Origin: DATFRY01 sp035489015 | Lineage (GTDB): Bacteria > Myxococcota_A > Polyangia > Haliangiales > Haliangiaceae | Assembly (NCBI GenBank): GCA_035489015.1 | Contig: DATHKR010000290.1 | Location: 62,001-126,000 of the forward strand | DNA: 64,000 nt | Direction: 5' to 3' | Part shown: piece by piece, positions 54,443-63,588 of the stretch | Layout of the letters: every line of letters begins with the position of its first letter | How positions within the stretch are numbered: the stretch's first letter is position 1 | Notes under the pieces: generated by a model | What the model was told of the DNA's origin: nothing | What the model saw: the letters and a program-made list of their open reading frames with translations, nothing else | Databases searched by the model: none | Made by a program: the position numbers and the translations under genes

Positions 54443-56380
54443 ATGCGCACGCTCGCGCTCGCCGTCGTCCCCGCCGTCGCCCTGGCCGCCGCCTGCTCCG
54501 GCGATCTTTCTGTCGACTCGCCCGACGAGACCGGCTCCTCCGACCGGCTCCCGGCTGCCGAGGACGACGACGATCCCGGCTGGGCCGCGTTCCTCGAGAG
54601 GGTGGTCCCGGGGTCACAGCCGGGCGTCTATATCGTCGAAGGGGATCTCCGGCTGCACGGCGAGCGCGAGCTGCGCGCCTACTACGACCATCACGCCCGC
54701 GGGACGCGCGCCAACGTGTCGTTCTTCGGCGGGCGGGACAACATCCAGCCGCTGAACCGCAAGCTGCGGCTGACGTACTGCGTCCAGGACAGCCTGGGCC
54801 GCGACCGCGACGACGTGGTCGACATGCTGGCCGTGGCGACGCTGGACTGGGAGCGGGCCACCGACGTCAACTTCATCCACCTGTCCGAGCACGACGACGA
54901 CTGCGAGCCGGGCCGTCTGCCCGAGTCGGTCTTCTTCGCGGTGATCAAGGTGGACGGGACGTACAACGCGTCCGCCTTCTTCCCGGACTCTCCGGCGAGC
55001 GACCGGGTCCTCGAGATCACCGACGTCGGCCTCGACCGCTCCGAGGACGACGTGACCGGCACCCTCCGCCACGAGCTCGGCCACATCCTGGGCCTGCGCC
55101 ACGAGCACATCCGCAACCCGATCGACTGCACCGACGAGGACACCTACGGGGACGGCCTGGGCAGCCGCGACCTCGGCCCATACGACGGCTCGTCGATCAT
55201 GCACTACGACTGGTGCCCCGGCGCGATCGGTGACCGGGTAAACCTGTCCCGCTACGACGTCATCGCGATCAAGAACCTGTACTCGCTGCCGAGGGATCAC
55301 TGGATCGGGCGGCTGCCCGGCTACTGGCACGAGACCGACTACGACTCCGACGGCCGCAAGGACATCTTCTGGATGCTCGAGAACTCCGGCACCCAGCTCT
55401 GGGTCGGCCGGCCCGCGCCCGAGCTGTTCTTCAGCGGCGCCGACCCGGTCTTCCTCCGCGCGGAGAAGCCGATCGCCGGCATCTTCGGCGACTTTCACAC
55501 CGGCTTCCTCACCTACGCCCAGGGGACCTCCTCCGACTGGCTGGTCGAGGCGACGGGCGACGGCTTCGACTACCTCACCTCGTCGAGGCCGATCGACGGC
55601 ACCTTCCAGCCGCTGGTGGGCGACTTCGACGCCAACGGCTCCACCGATGTCTTCTGGTACCGGCCCGGCGATCACGCCGACTACCTGTGGCGGCCCAAGG
55701 GCAGCCCCGGATCGATCACCTTCACCAGCAGCGAGCTCGACGTGGACGGCTACTACCACCCGATCGTGCTCGACTACAACGACGACGACCTGAGCGACAT
55801 CGTCTGGTACGACCCGTACTCGAGCTCCAGCCCGGTCTGGCGCGGCGCCGGCAACGGCACCTTCGCGGGGACGAGCGTGGACGCCGTGAGCAAGGGGCTG
55901 GCGGCGAGCGGCACGCCGTACCAGGCGCTGGTCGGCTACTTCAACGCCGACAGCTACCAGGACATCCTCTGGTACGCGGCCGGCGGGGCCCCCGACGCGC
56001 TCTGGCTGGGCGGCCCGGACGGCCCGGCGCAGTGGGTGCTTCCCCTCGAGATCAACGGCGCCTACAAGCCCTTCACCGGCAACTTCGTCGGCAACTCGCG
56101 GACCAGCATCTTCTGGTACCGCCCCGGCAGCGACTCCGACGTCCTGTGGACGTTCAACGCCGACGGCTCGCACCAGTCGATCGAGCAGAAGGTCGACGGC
56201 GACTACTCCCCCATCGTCGGCGACTTCGACGGCGACGCCCGCAGCGACATCCTCTGGTTCGCGCCGCACAGCGGCCAGAGCACGCTGTGGACCTCCACCG
56301 GCGGCGGCGCCTTCTCCCCGACCGGGCCGTGGGCCACGCCGGCCAACGGCTACCCGGTCGGCTACGGCCTCACGTACTGA
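54443..56380 (+). CDS. Secreted zinc metalloprotease with VCBS/FG-GAP-like repeats
   Basis: The 645-residue lipoprotein (AAAC, Cys18) contains an astacin/matrixin-type catalytic domain (about 60-285). The zinc motif is HELGHILGLRH (His210, Glu211, His214, His220) and the Met-turn is SSIMHYD. From about 295 to the end, about six repeats carry D-x-D/N-x-D-DIxWY calcium-loop-like motifs (DYDSDGRKDIFW, DFDANGSTDVFWY, DFDGDARSDILWF), typical of a VCBS/FG-GAP propeller. A GAGGAGG precedes the ATG. It is likely a surface-bound digestive or predation enzyme. Confidence 0.88.
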   Translation: MRTLALAVVPAVALAAACSGDLSVDSPDETGSSDRLPAAEDDDDPGWAAFLERVVPGSQPGVYIVEGDLRLHGERELRAYYDHHARGTRANVSFFGGRDNIQPLNRKLRLTYCVQDSLGRDRDDVVDMLAVATLDWERATDVNFIHLSEHDDDCEPGRLPESVFFAVIKVDGTYNASAFFPDSPASDRVLEITDVGLDRSEDDVTGTLRHELGHILGLRHEHIRNPIDCTDEDTYGDGLGSRDLGPYDGSSIMHYDWCPGAIGDRVNLSRYDVIAIKNLYSLPRDHWIGRLPGYWHETDYDSDGRKDIFWMLENSGTQLWVGRPAPELFFSGADPVFLRAEKPIAGIFGDFHTGFLTYAQGTSSDWLVEATGDGFDYLTSSRPIDGTFQPLVGDFDANGSTDVFWYRPGDHADYLWRPKGSPGSITFTSSELDVDGYYHPIVLDYNDDDLSDIVWYDPYSSSSPVWRGAGNGTFAGTSVDAVSKGLAASGTPYQALVGYFNADSYQDILWYAAGGAPDALWLGGPDGPAQWVLPLEINGAYKPFTGNFVGNSRTSIFWYRPGSDSDVLWTFNADGSHQSIEQKVDGDYSPIVGDFDGDARSDILWFAPHSGQSTLWTSTGGGAFSPTGPWATPANGYPVGYGLTY

Positions 56381-56389
56381 GCGGGTCGT

Positions 56390-56479
56390 CTAGTGGCAGT
56401 TCGAGAACGTCAGGCTGCCCTTGATGACGAGGTCCCCGCTCGTGCAGTCGAGGGTGGCCTTGCCCTCCACGTTCTTCAT
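56390..56479 (-). CDS. 29-residue small protein with a strong ribosome-binding site
   Basis: On the minus strand AGGAGG lies 6-7 nt before an ATG that opens a 29-codon frame, MKNVEGKATLDC...SLTFSNCH. It has two cysteines and an alternating strand-like pattern (DLVIKGSLTFSNC). The Shine-Dalgarno is better than that of most genes here. The product has no signal peptide and no family I recognise; it could be a peptide precursor or a small protein. It ends 9 bp from the convergent metalloprotease. Confidence 0.45.
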   Translation of the reverse strand: MKNVEGKATLDCTSGDLVIKGSLTFSNCH

Positions 56480-56664
56480 CGATCCCTCCTGGTCCGAGCC
56501 GCATTCTCGCACGCGGGGTGCGCTCGGGCGGGGGAACACGTGGCAGCGCGGCGCACCGGGGCAGGAGCGCACGGACGACGGTGCGAGAGGTCGGGTGTTC
56601 ACGATGGGATCGGCACGTGCCGCCGGCGTGACGGAGGCATCATTCTTGTAGCGACCTCTCGTCG

Positions 56665-57726
56665 ATGGCCACGTCGACAGGGTTGAAGGTCGGATCGCTC
56701 GCCCCGCCGTTCGCGCTTCATCCCGCCGAGGGGCGCGCTCTGGCCTCGCTCGACGGAGGTGGCCGGCCGTGGGTCCTGGCGTTCGCTCGCGGCTGGTCGG
56801 CCGCCGGGGAGAGCGCCGAGAGCATCGCCGCGATCCGGGCCGAGCTGCGCGGGCTCGGCGCCGTCCTCCTCGTCCTCGGCGACGGCGGGGCGTGGTCGTT
56901 CTCGCCCGACGACGAGGTCGAGCGGATCGCGACCGGCGGGGCGGACCTGGTCCGCGAGATCGCCGGCGCGGCGCGGCGCTACGGGGTGGTCGGCGACGCG
57001 GTGTTCGTGATCGACGGGCGCGGCGTGGTGCGGTTCGCGCACGTGCCGGCCGGGTCGCTGTCACCCTCGCTGGCCGATGCGCTCGGCGAGGCGGGCCGCG
57101 CGCTGGCCGCGCGAACGGGGGCGCACACGTTCAACCGCCGCGAATGGGGCCTGACCAGCCTGGTGGCCGGGTTCACGGTCGCCTTCCTGCACGGGTGTCG
57201 GGCGCCCGGCGGGAGCTCCGCCGCACCTCCCGGGTCGCTGCCCGACGCGACCCCCGAGGAGCTCGACATCGTCCTGCGAGTGAACGGGCGCGAGCGGCCG
57301 CTGCGCGTCGATGCCCGGGTGAGCCTGCTCGACGCCCTGCGCGAGCGGCTCGGGCTGACCGGCAGCAAGAAGGGCTGCGACGCGGGCCAGTGCGGCGCAT
57401 GCACGGTGCTGGTCGGCGAGCGCCGGGTGCTGTCGTGCCTGACGCTCGCGGTCATGGCCCAGGGTCAGGACATCACGACGATCGAGGGGCTGGCCGACGG
57501 CGAGCGGCTCCACCCGGTCCAGGCCGCCTTCATCGAGCACGACGGGTTCCAGTGCGGGTTCTGCACCCCGGGCCAGATCCTCTCCGCGGTGGGCCTCCTG
57601 CGCGAAGGGCGCGCGAGATCGGACGACGAGGTCCGCGAGCACATGAGCGGCAACCTGTGCCGCTGCGGGGCGTACCCCAACATCGTGGCCGCCATCCAGG
57701 CGGCCAGGAAAGGCGTGGCGTCGTGA
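56665..57726 (+). CDS. paoA: Redoxin-like domain fused to the [2Fe-2S] subunit of a PaoABC-type aldehyde oxidoreductase
   Basis: The 353-residue protein has an AhpC/TSA-like thioredoxin fold at about 5-150 (VGSLAPPFAL, PWVLAFARGW, GDAVFVIDGRGVVRFAHVPAG) that lacks the peroxidatic cysteine. Next comes a short segment NRREWGLTSLVAGFTVAFLHGC resembling a Tat signal, now internal. The [2Fe-2S] ferredoxin domain (GCDAGQCGACTVLV) and the all-helical second cluster domain (QCGFCTPGQ, CRCGAY) match E. coli PaoA closely. It passes electrons from the molybdenum subunit. Its stop overlaps the next start (GTGA). The 185-nt region upstream (56480-56664) shows no clear promoter. Confidence 0.88.
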   Translation: MATSTGLKVGSLAPPFALHPAEGRALASLDGGGRPWVLAFARGWSAAGESAESIAAIRAELRGLGAVLLVLGDGGAWSFSPDDEVERIATGGADLVREIAGAARRYGVVGDAVFVIDGRGVVRFAHVPAGSLSPSLADALGEAGRALAARTGAHTFNRREWGLTSLVAGFTVAFLHGCRAPGGSSAAPPGSLPDATPEELDIVLRVNGRERPLRVDARVSLLDALRERLGLTGSKKGCDAGQCGACTVLVGERRVLSCLTLAVMAQGQDITTIEGLADGERLHPVQAAFIEHDGFQCGFCTPGQILSAVGLLREGRARSDDEVREHMSGNLCRCGAYPNIVAAIQAARKGVAS

Positions 57727-58727
57727 GGCCGTTCTCGTACGTCCGCGCCCGGACCGTGGAGCAGGCGGTGTCGGCGGCGAGCCCGACCGGCGCGCAGTTC
57801 GTCGCCGGCGGGACCACGCTGGTCGACCTCATGCGGCTCGAGGTGATGCGGCCGCCGGTGCTGGTCGACATCACGGCCCTGCCGCTCGACGCCGTCGAGG
57901 CGCACGGCGACGGGGTACGGGTCGGCGCGATGGCGCGCAACAGCGACGTGGCCCATCACCCGCTCATCGAGCGCCGCTTCCCTGCGCTGGCCCAGGCGCT
58001 CCGCTCGGGCGCATCGCCCCAGGTCCGCAACATGGCCACCGTGGGCGGGAATCTCCTCCAGCGCACGCGCTGCCCTTACTTCCGCGACCTGGCCACGGCG
58101 TGCAACAAGCGCGAGCCGGGGGCGGGGTGCGCGGCGATCGGCGGCTACACCCGCTCGCACGCGGTGCTCGGCACCAGCGACCACTGCATCGCCACGCACC
58201 CGTCGGACATGGCGGTCGCGCTGGTGGCGCTCGACGCGGTGATCCACGTCCGCTCGGTGACCGGCTCGCGGGCGATCGCGGCGGCCGACTTCCACACCGC
58301 GCCGGGCGGTCGGCCCGACGTCGAGACGGTGCTGCGGCCCGGCGAGCTCATCACCCACGTCGACCTGCCGGCCTCGCCGATGGCCGCGCGCTCGCGCTAC
58401 GTGAAGGTCCGCGACCGGGCCTCGTTCGCCTTTGCCCTGGCATCGGCCGCGGTGGCGGTCGAGCTGCGCGACGGCGCGATCGCCAGCGCGCGCGTGGCGC
58501 TGGGCGGGGTGGCGACCCGGCCGTGGCGCAGCCGCGAGGCCGAGCAGGCGCTGGTCGGGCAGCCGGTCGGCCCGGAGACGTTCCGCCGCGCGGCCGACGC
58601 CGCGCTCGCCGCCGCGCGACCGCAGCGCGACAACCGCTTCAAGGTCGAGCTGGCCCGCCGCACGCTGGTCCGCGCCCTGGGGCTGGCGACCGGGTCCGAC
58701 CGCGTCGCCCGAGGAGGTGCTCCGTGA
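57723..58727 (+). CDS. paoB: FAD-binding subunit of the PaoABC-type aldehyde oxidoreductase
   Basis: The 334-residue subunit has the FAD-binding PCMH fold (QFVAGGTTLVDLM, SPQVRNMATVGGNLLQRTRCPYFRD). It also has the cysteine insertion CPYFRD..ACNKREPGAGCAAI that holds a [4Fe-4S] cluster in PaoB, absent from ordinary xanthine dehydrogenases. This identifies the complex as periplasmic-type aldehyde oxidoreductase. GTG start overlaps paoA; its stop overlaps paoC. Confidence 0.9.
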   Translation: MRPFSYVRARTVEQAVSAASPTGAQFVAGGTTLVDLMRLEVMRPPVLVDITALPLDAVEAHGDGVRVGAMARNSDVAHHPLIERRFPALAQALRSGASPQVRNMATVGGNLLQRTRCPYFRDLATACNKREPGAGCAAIGGYTRSHAVLGTSDHCIATHPSDMAVALVALDAVIHVRSVTGSRAIAAADFHTAPGGRPDVETVLRPGELITHVDLPASPMAARSRYVKVRDRASFAFALASAAVAVELRDGAIASARVALGGVATRPWRSREAEQALVGQPVGPETFRRAADAALAAARPQRDNRFKVELARRTLVRALGLATGSDRVARGGAP

Positions 58728-60946
58728 GCCAGTCGTCTCGTCCCCGCGGCGCGGTCGGTCAGCCGATCGATCGCGTCGACGGCCGCGCCAAGGTGACAGG
58801 GCAGGCCACCTACGCCGCCGACGTCGCCGTCGCTCACGTCGCCCACGCGGTGATCGTGACCAGCCCGGTGTCGCGCGGCCGCATCACGTCCATGGACGTC
58901 GCTGCGGCCCGGCGCGCGCCCGGCGTCCTCGCCGTCCTCACCCACGAGAACGCGCCCGAGGTCCCCGCCGCGCCCGGCGAGGAGAAGGGCGCGGGCGATC
59001 GCGTGCTGCAGATCCTCCAGGACGACCGCATCGTCCATGCCGACCAGCCGATCGCGGTCTGCGTGGCCGACACCCTCGAGCGGGCCCAGCACGCCGCCGG
59101 CCTGGTCAGCGCTCGCTTCGCCGCCGGGCCGGCCCGCGGCGCGATCGATACCGATCTGGGCAGCGCCTACGTGCCGAAGACCGCCGGGCCGGGCCAGAAG
59201 CCCGACTCCAGCCGCGGCGACGTCGCGGCCGGCATGCGCGCCGCGCGCGCGCGGGTCGAGGCGACCTACACGACGCCGGTCGAGACTCACAACCCGATGG
59301 AGCCGCACGCCACGATCGCGGTGTGGCAGGGCGACGATCGCCTGACCCTGTACGACTCAACCCAGGGCATCTTCGGGGTGCGCAAGCGCCTGGCCGAGGT
59401 GTTCAAGCTCGAGCCCGACCAGGTGCGGGTCATCAACCACTTCGTGGGCGGCGGGTTCGGCTGCAAGGGCTCCCCGTGGTCGCACGTGGTGCTGGCCGCG
59501 ATGGCGGCGCGCGTGGTCCGCCGCCCGGTCAAGCTGGTGGTCACCCGGCAGCAGATGTTCTCGCTGGTCGGCCACCGGCCGCGCACGATCCAGAAGGTCG
59601 CCCTCGGCGCTCGCGCCGACGGCGTGCTCACCGCCGTGCGCCACGACGTCGTGGCCGAGACCTCGCGCTTCGACGAGTTCGTCGAGGGGAGCGCGACCAC
59701 CACGCGGCTCCTCTACGCCTGCCCGAACGTGGCGACCACGCACCGGCTGGTCCGGCTCGACGTCCCGACCCCGACCTTCACGCGCGCGCCCGGGGTCGCC
59801 TCGGGTACCTTCGCGCTCGAGTCGGCCATGGACGAGCTGGCCTACCAGCTCGGCATCGATCCGGTCGCGCTGCGCCTGAAGAACCACGCCGACCGCGACC
59901 CCGACGCCGACAAGCCGTGGTCGAGCAAGTCGCTGCGCGAGTGCTACCGGCGCGGCGCCGAGCGGTTCGGCTGGTCGCGCCGCACGCCGACGCCCCGCTC
60001 CATGCACGACGGCCGCGTCCTCATCGGCTGGGGCATGGCGACCGCGAGCTACCCGGCCAAGCAGATGCCCTCGTCGGCCCGCGCGCGCATCCGCCCCGAC
60101 GGGTCCGTCCTGGTCCAGTCCGGCACCCAGGACATCGGGACCGGCACCTACACGATCATGACGCAGATCGCCGCCGACGCGCTGGCCCTGCCGACCGGCG
60201 TGGTCCGCTTCGAGCTGGGCGACACGATGTTCCCCGAGGCGCCGCTCTCGGCCGGTTCGTTCACCGCGTCGAGCACCGGCTCGGCGGTCAAGATGGCGTG
60301 CCTGGCCCTGCGCCGGAAGCTGGCCGAGCTGGCCGTGGCCGACCGACGGTCGCCGCTCCACGAGCTCTCGCCCGACCAGATCGACGCCCGGGACGGCGCC
60401 CTGGTGGCGCGCGGCCGGCGCGACCCGTACGTCGACATCCTCCGCCGCTCGGGCCAGCCCGAGGTCGAGGCCGAGTTCAAGACCGAGGAGAAGGCCGAGC
60501 GCAAGAAGTACACGACCCAGGCGTTCGGCGCCCAGTTCGCCGAGGTGCGGATCGACCGCGAGCTCGGCCAGGTGCGGATGAGCCGGTACGTGGGCGCCTT
60601 TGCCGCCGGCAGGATCCTCAACCCCAAGACCGCGCGCAGCCAGTTCATCGGCGGCATCGTGTGGGGCATCGGCCAGGCGCTCCAGGAGCACACCGCGCGC
60701 GACCCCCGCACCGCCCGCGCCGTCACCCGCGACCTGGTCGACTACCACGTGCCGGTCCACGCCGACGTGCCCGACATCGACATCCTCACCGTCGACGAGG
60801 ACGACCCGTACGTGAACGAGATCGGCGCCAAGGGGGTGGGCGAGATCGGTATCACCGGGTGCGGCGCGGCGATCGCCAACGCCGTCCACCACGCGACCGG
60901 CGTCCGGGTGCGCGACCTGCCGATCACCCTCGACAAGTTGCTCTGA
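58724..60946 (+). CDS. paoC: Molybdenum-cofactor subunit of the PaoABC-type aldehyde oxidoreductase
   Basis: The 740-residue catalytic subunit oxidises aldehydes to acids with molybdopterin (cytosine dinucleotide in PaoC). Features: IDRVDGRAKVTGQATYAAD at the start, GGGFGCKG and QDIGTGTYTI cofactor-binding loops, and the active-site Glu707 in GVGEIGITG. GTG at 58724 has GAGGAGG 6 nt upstream and overlaps the paoB stop. No PaoD/XdhC-type chaperone gene lies downstream; it must be elsewhere. Confidence 0.93.
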   Translation: MSQSSRPRGAVGQPIDRVDGRAKVTGQATYAADVAVAHVAHAVIVTSPVSRGRITSMDVAAARRAPGVLAVLTHENAPEVPAAPGEEKGAGDRVLQILQDDRIVHADQPIAVCVADTLERAQHAAGLVSARFAAGPARGAIDTDLGSAYVPKTAGPGQKPDSSRGDVAAGMRAARARVEATYTTPVETHNPMEPHATIAVWQGDDRLTLYDSTQGIFGVRKRLAEVFKLEPDQVRVINHFVGGGFGCKGSPWSHVVLAAMAARVVRRPVKLVVTRQQMFSLVGHRPRTIQKVALGARADGVLTAVRHDVVAETSRFDEFVEGSATTTRLLYACPNVATTHRLVRLDVPTPTFTRAPGVASGTFALESAMDELAYQLGIDPVALRLKNHADRDPDADKPWSSKSLRECYRRGAERFGWSRRTPTPRSMHDGRVLIGWGMATASYPAKQMPSSARARIRPDGSVLVQSGTQDIGTGTYTIMTQIAADALALPTGVVRFELGDTMFPEAPLSAGSFTASSTGSAVKMACLALRRKLAELAVADRRSPLHELSPDQIDARDGALVARGRRDPYVDILRRSGQPEVEAEFKTEEKAERKKYTTQAFGAQFAEVRIDRELGQVRMSRYVGAFAAGRILNPKTARSQFIGGIVWGIGQALQEHTARDPRTARAVTRDLVDYHVPVHADVPDIDILTVDEDDPYVNEIGAKGVGEIGITGCGAAIANAVHHATGVRVRDLPITLDKLL

Positions 60947-60958
60947 CCCGACGATAGT
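60930..60958 (+). promoter_or_regulatory. Candidate leaderless-type promoter
   Basis: TCGACA (60930-60935) and GATAGT (60953-60958) are 17 nt apart. The -10 ends 8 nt before the ATG at 60967, and no Shine-Dalgarno lies between. The -35 is inside the paoC 3' end. Confidence 0.45.
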
Positions 60959-60966
60959 CGTCGGTC

Positions 60967-61467
60967 ATGTCGATCCGGTCGTTCGGGGCTTCTCTCCTCG
61001 TGGTGGTGGCGGCATCGGCCGCGGGCGGCTGTTCGGACGACTCGGGCGGCTCCGCCGACTCGGGGCCGGGATCGATCGCCGACGGCGCCGTGGAGATCCC
61101 CGACGGCGCGCCGGGTGACGCCGCGACCGCCGCCGATGGCGCGGTCGGCGACGCGGGGCTGCCAGACGGTGGTCCACCCGATGGCGGGCCGCTGCCCGAC
61201 GCGGCGATCGAGCAGTGCGGGCGCATCCGCTGCGATTGCACCTTCGCCGGCATCCAGCTGTTCGGCCGGGTGCAGTACGTCGACAGCTTCCCCGACATCC
61301 AGGTCCGCGTGTCGTCGTTCCCCGATCTCCTCGTGCGCGAGGGCAGCTTCGCCGACGAGTGCGGAGAGTGGGAGATCGTGGACAGCTTCCCCGACTTCAC
61401 CGTCGAGATCGTCGACGCGTTCGAGGACTTCGAGATCGAGTACTCGAGCTTCCCCGGGATCCCCTGA
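60967..61467 (+). CDS. Lipoprotein with SFPD-type strand repeats
   Basis: The 166-residue protein has a lipobox (AGGC, Cys22), a 60-residue Asp/Gly/Ala/Pro linker, a small Cys motif (CGRIRCDC), and then repeats of about 10-12 residues built on VDSFPDIQV, SSFPDLLV, VDSFPDFTV, VDAFEDFEI and YSSFPG. The regular F/P/D spacing suggests a short beta-solenoid. Similar repeats occur in small proteins of unknown function in other environmental bacteria. Function unknown. Confidence 0.65.
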   Translation: MSIRSFGASLLVVVAASAAGGCSDDSGGSADSGPGSIADGAVEIPDGAPGDAATAADGAVGDAGLPDGGPPDGGPLPDAAIEQCGRIRCDCTFAGIQLFGRVQYVDSFPDIQVRVSSFPDLLVREGSFADECGEWEIVDSFPDFTVEIVDAFEDFEIEYSSFPGIP

Positions 61468-61518
61468 CGGCGCGCGGCGTCCCCGCCTGAGCTCCGCTGG
61501 CGGCGGCGCACTCGCGGG

Positions 61519-61524
61519 TACAAT
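61519..61524 (+). promoter_or_regulatory. -10 box close to the thioesterase start
   Basis: TACAAT (5 of 6) ends 8 nt before the ATG at 61533; the -35 region is poor. It suggests a leaderless transcript. Confidence 0.35.
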
Positions 61525-61532
61525 GCAGGCGC

Positions 61533-62324
61533 ATGTCCGAGCCGGGCGCATTTTACGTCCCCGACCGCTCTCGCTTCGTCGCCACCGAGCTCACCCGGGG
61601 CCCATGGAGCAACGATCACCAGCATGGAGGTCCGCCGTCGGCGCTGCTCGCCCGCGCCATGGCGCGCTGGGGGGACGACGCCGCGGAGCTCACGCTCGCT
61701 CGTCTCACGGTGGAGCTCCTCCGGCCGGTTCCGATCGCCCCGCTCGAGGTCGACGTCGAGCTGATCCGGGCGACGCGCAGGGTGCAGCGGCTCTCCGCGC
61801 GGCTGCTGGCGGGCGGCGACGAGGTCGCCCGCGCGGTCGGCCTGCGCGTGCGCGTCGGAGCGCTCGACCTCCCGCCGGCGCGCGTCGCGCCGCGGCCGCC
61901 GTTCGCCGACCCTCAGCTCTTGCCCGGGTTCACCTTCCCGTTCTTCCGCCACTCGGTGGGCTACCACACCGCGGTCGACATCCGGATCGCGCGCGGCGAC
62001 TGGGGGCTCGGTCCGGCCGCCGCGTGGCTTCGCCCGCGCGTGCCCCTCCTGGCCGGCGAGGAGTCGTCGCCACTCGAGCGGACCCTCGTCGTCGCCGACG
62101 CCGCGAACGGCATCTGCCCCGCGCTTCCGGTCGACGAGTTCACATTCGTCAACGCCGATCTCACGGTGGCGCTGTTCCGTCCCGCGGTCGGCGAGTGGAT
62201 CGGCCTCGACGCGCGCTCGCTGGTCGCACCCGCGGGCACCGGCCTCGTCACCTCCGAGCTGGTCGACGCCGACGGCGAGTTCGGACACGTCCTCCAGTGC
62301 CTCGTCGTCGCTCGCCGGGCGTGA
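61533..62324 (+). CDS. Acyl-CoA thioesterase family protein (double hotdog)
   Basis: The 263-residue cytoplasmic protein matches TesB-like thioesterase family members. It has RGPWSNDHQHGGPPSALLARAM near the start, LARLTVELLRPVPIAPLEVDVELIRATRRVQRLSARL in the first hotdog, and FTFVNADLTVALFRPAVGEWIGLDA in the second. It should hydrolyse an acyl-CoA; chain length cannot be told. It is a single gene downstream of the repeat lipoprotein. Confidence 0.8.
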   Translation: MSEPGAFYVPDRSRFVATELTRGPWSNDHQHGGPPSALLARAMARWGDDAAELTLARLTVELLRPVPIAPLEVDVELIRATRRVQRLSARLLAGGDEVARAVGLRVRVGALDLPPARVAPRPPFADPQLLPGFTFPFFRHSVGYHTAVDIRIARGDWGLGPAAAWLRPRVPLLAGEESSPLERTLVVADAANGICPALPVDEFTFVNADLTVALFRPAVGEWIGLDARSLVAPAGTGLVTSELVDADGEFGHVLQCLVVARRA

Positions 62325-62410
62325 GCGCCGGACAGCCGCTTACCTGTGCCGCTGCCGTCGCGCTGGTCGAGCAGGCGGCGCTCGCCCGGCGCGGCGACGC
62401 AGCCGCGGCG

Positions 62411-62450
62411 CGGGCGAGCGCGGACGAGCGCGGACGAGCGCGGACGAGCG
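62411..62450. repeat. Four 10-bp tandem repeats
   Basis: CGGACGAGCG occurs three times without gaps at 62421-62450, preceded by a one-mismatch copy at 62411-62420. They lie between convergent genes, in the 138-bp gap after the thioesterase, which otherwise shows nothing. Confidence 0.75.
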
Positions 62451-62462
62451 GACCGGGCAGGC

Positions 62463-63518
62463 CTACGGGCGCGCCTCGAGCACCATGTTGAACGGCGTCT
62501 CGGACGCGCGGCGGAAGCGGCTGAAGCCGCCCTTGGTCGCCACGTCGCGCAGGCGGGCCTCGCCGGCCTGAGCGCCCAGGGCGGGGCCGTTCTGGGACAG
62601 CGAGTGCGGCACGCACAGCATGGTGGACGCCGCGTAGAACAACCGCCCGACCGGGTTCAGGTTGTCCTTCAGCGAGTCGTTGGCCATCGGCTCGACGATC
62701 ATCCAGGTGCCGTCGGCGGCGAGCTTCTGGCGGGCGTACCTGGCGGCCCCGACCGGATCCTCCATGTCGTGGAGGCAGTCGAAGTTGGCGATGAGGTCGT
62801 AGCCGTCACCCGGAAAGTCGGTCGACTTCGCGACCTCGAACTTCACCTGGTCGCCGACCCCGGCGGCCCTGGCGCGCTCGCGCGCGGTGACGATCGAGCC
62901 CTCGTGGGAGTCGATGCCGATGAAGGTCGACCTGGGGAAGGCCTTGGCCAGGATGATCGTCGAGGCGCCGAGGCCGCAGCCGACGTCGGCCACCTTGGCG
63001 CCGCGCTCCAGCTTCTCCTTGACGCCGTCGAGCGCCGGGATCCAGCCGGACAAGAGATTCCCGATGTAGCTGGAGCGGAAGAAGCTCTCGGTGCCGGCGA
63101 ACAGGCACTCGTGGTGCTCGCCCCACGGCAGGCCCTTCCCGGTCCGGAAGTTGTCCTCCATGCGCGGGATGGCCACGTACATCGCCTGGGCCAGCAGGAA
63201 CGCGCCGGGCACGAAGGCCGGGCTGCTCTCGTCGGCCAGCATGAAGGCCTGCTCCGCGTTCATCGAGAACTTCTCGCTGCCCGCGTCGTACTCGATCCAC
63301 CCGCCGGCGGCCTGCCCCGAGAGCCACTCGCGGACATACCGCTCGTTCATCTCGGTCTTCTTGGCCAGCTCGGCCGAGGTGACCGCGCCGGCCTGCGAGA
63401 GGGCCTTGTACAGGCCCAGGCGATGGCCCAGGACCACGTTGGCCCCCGCGGCGCATGCGCCTATCTCGTTCACGAACTTGCCCAGGAACTCGTTCAGCTT
63501 CGCTTCGTTGATCGACAT
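62463..63518 (-). CDS. SAM-dependent methyltransferase with N-terminal winged helix
   Basis: The 351-residue protein has an N-terminal winged-helix dimerisation region (GLYKALSQAGAVTSAELAKKTEMNERYVREWL, about 30-65) and a class I methyltransferase domain. Motif I is VADVGCGLGAST (about 180), motif II IGIDSHEGSI and post-I FDCLHDMEDP. The layout resembles O-methyltransferase-like and Rossmann methyltransferases of secondary metabolism. The ATG at 63518 follows GGAGGAGG. Its gene is 70 bp from, and in the same direction as, the truncated amidotransferase. Substrate unknown. Confidence 0.85.
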   Translation of the reverse strand: MSINEAKLNEFLGKFVNEIGACAAGANVVLGHRLGLYKALSQAGAVTSAELAKKTEMNERYVREWLSGQAAGGWIEYDAGSEKFSMNAEQAFMLADESSPAFVPGAFLLAQAMYVAIPRMEDNFRTGKGLPWGEHHECLFAGTESFFRSSYIGNLLSGWIPALDGVKEKLERGAKVADVGCGLGASTIILAKAFPRSTFIGIDSHEGSIVTARERARAAGVGDQVKFEVAKSTDFPGDGYDLIANFDCLHDMEDPVGAARYARQKLAADGTWMIVEPMANDSLKDNLNPVGRLFYAASTMLCVPHSLSQNGPALGAQAGEARLRDVATKGGFSRFRRASETPFNMVLEARP

Positions 63519-63588
63519 GCATCCTCCTCCGGAGCAGCGGCGACCGGACGGCTGCGCGCCGTCCGCCCCCCTTGAAATCTCGCGCAAT

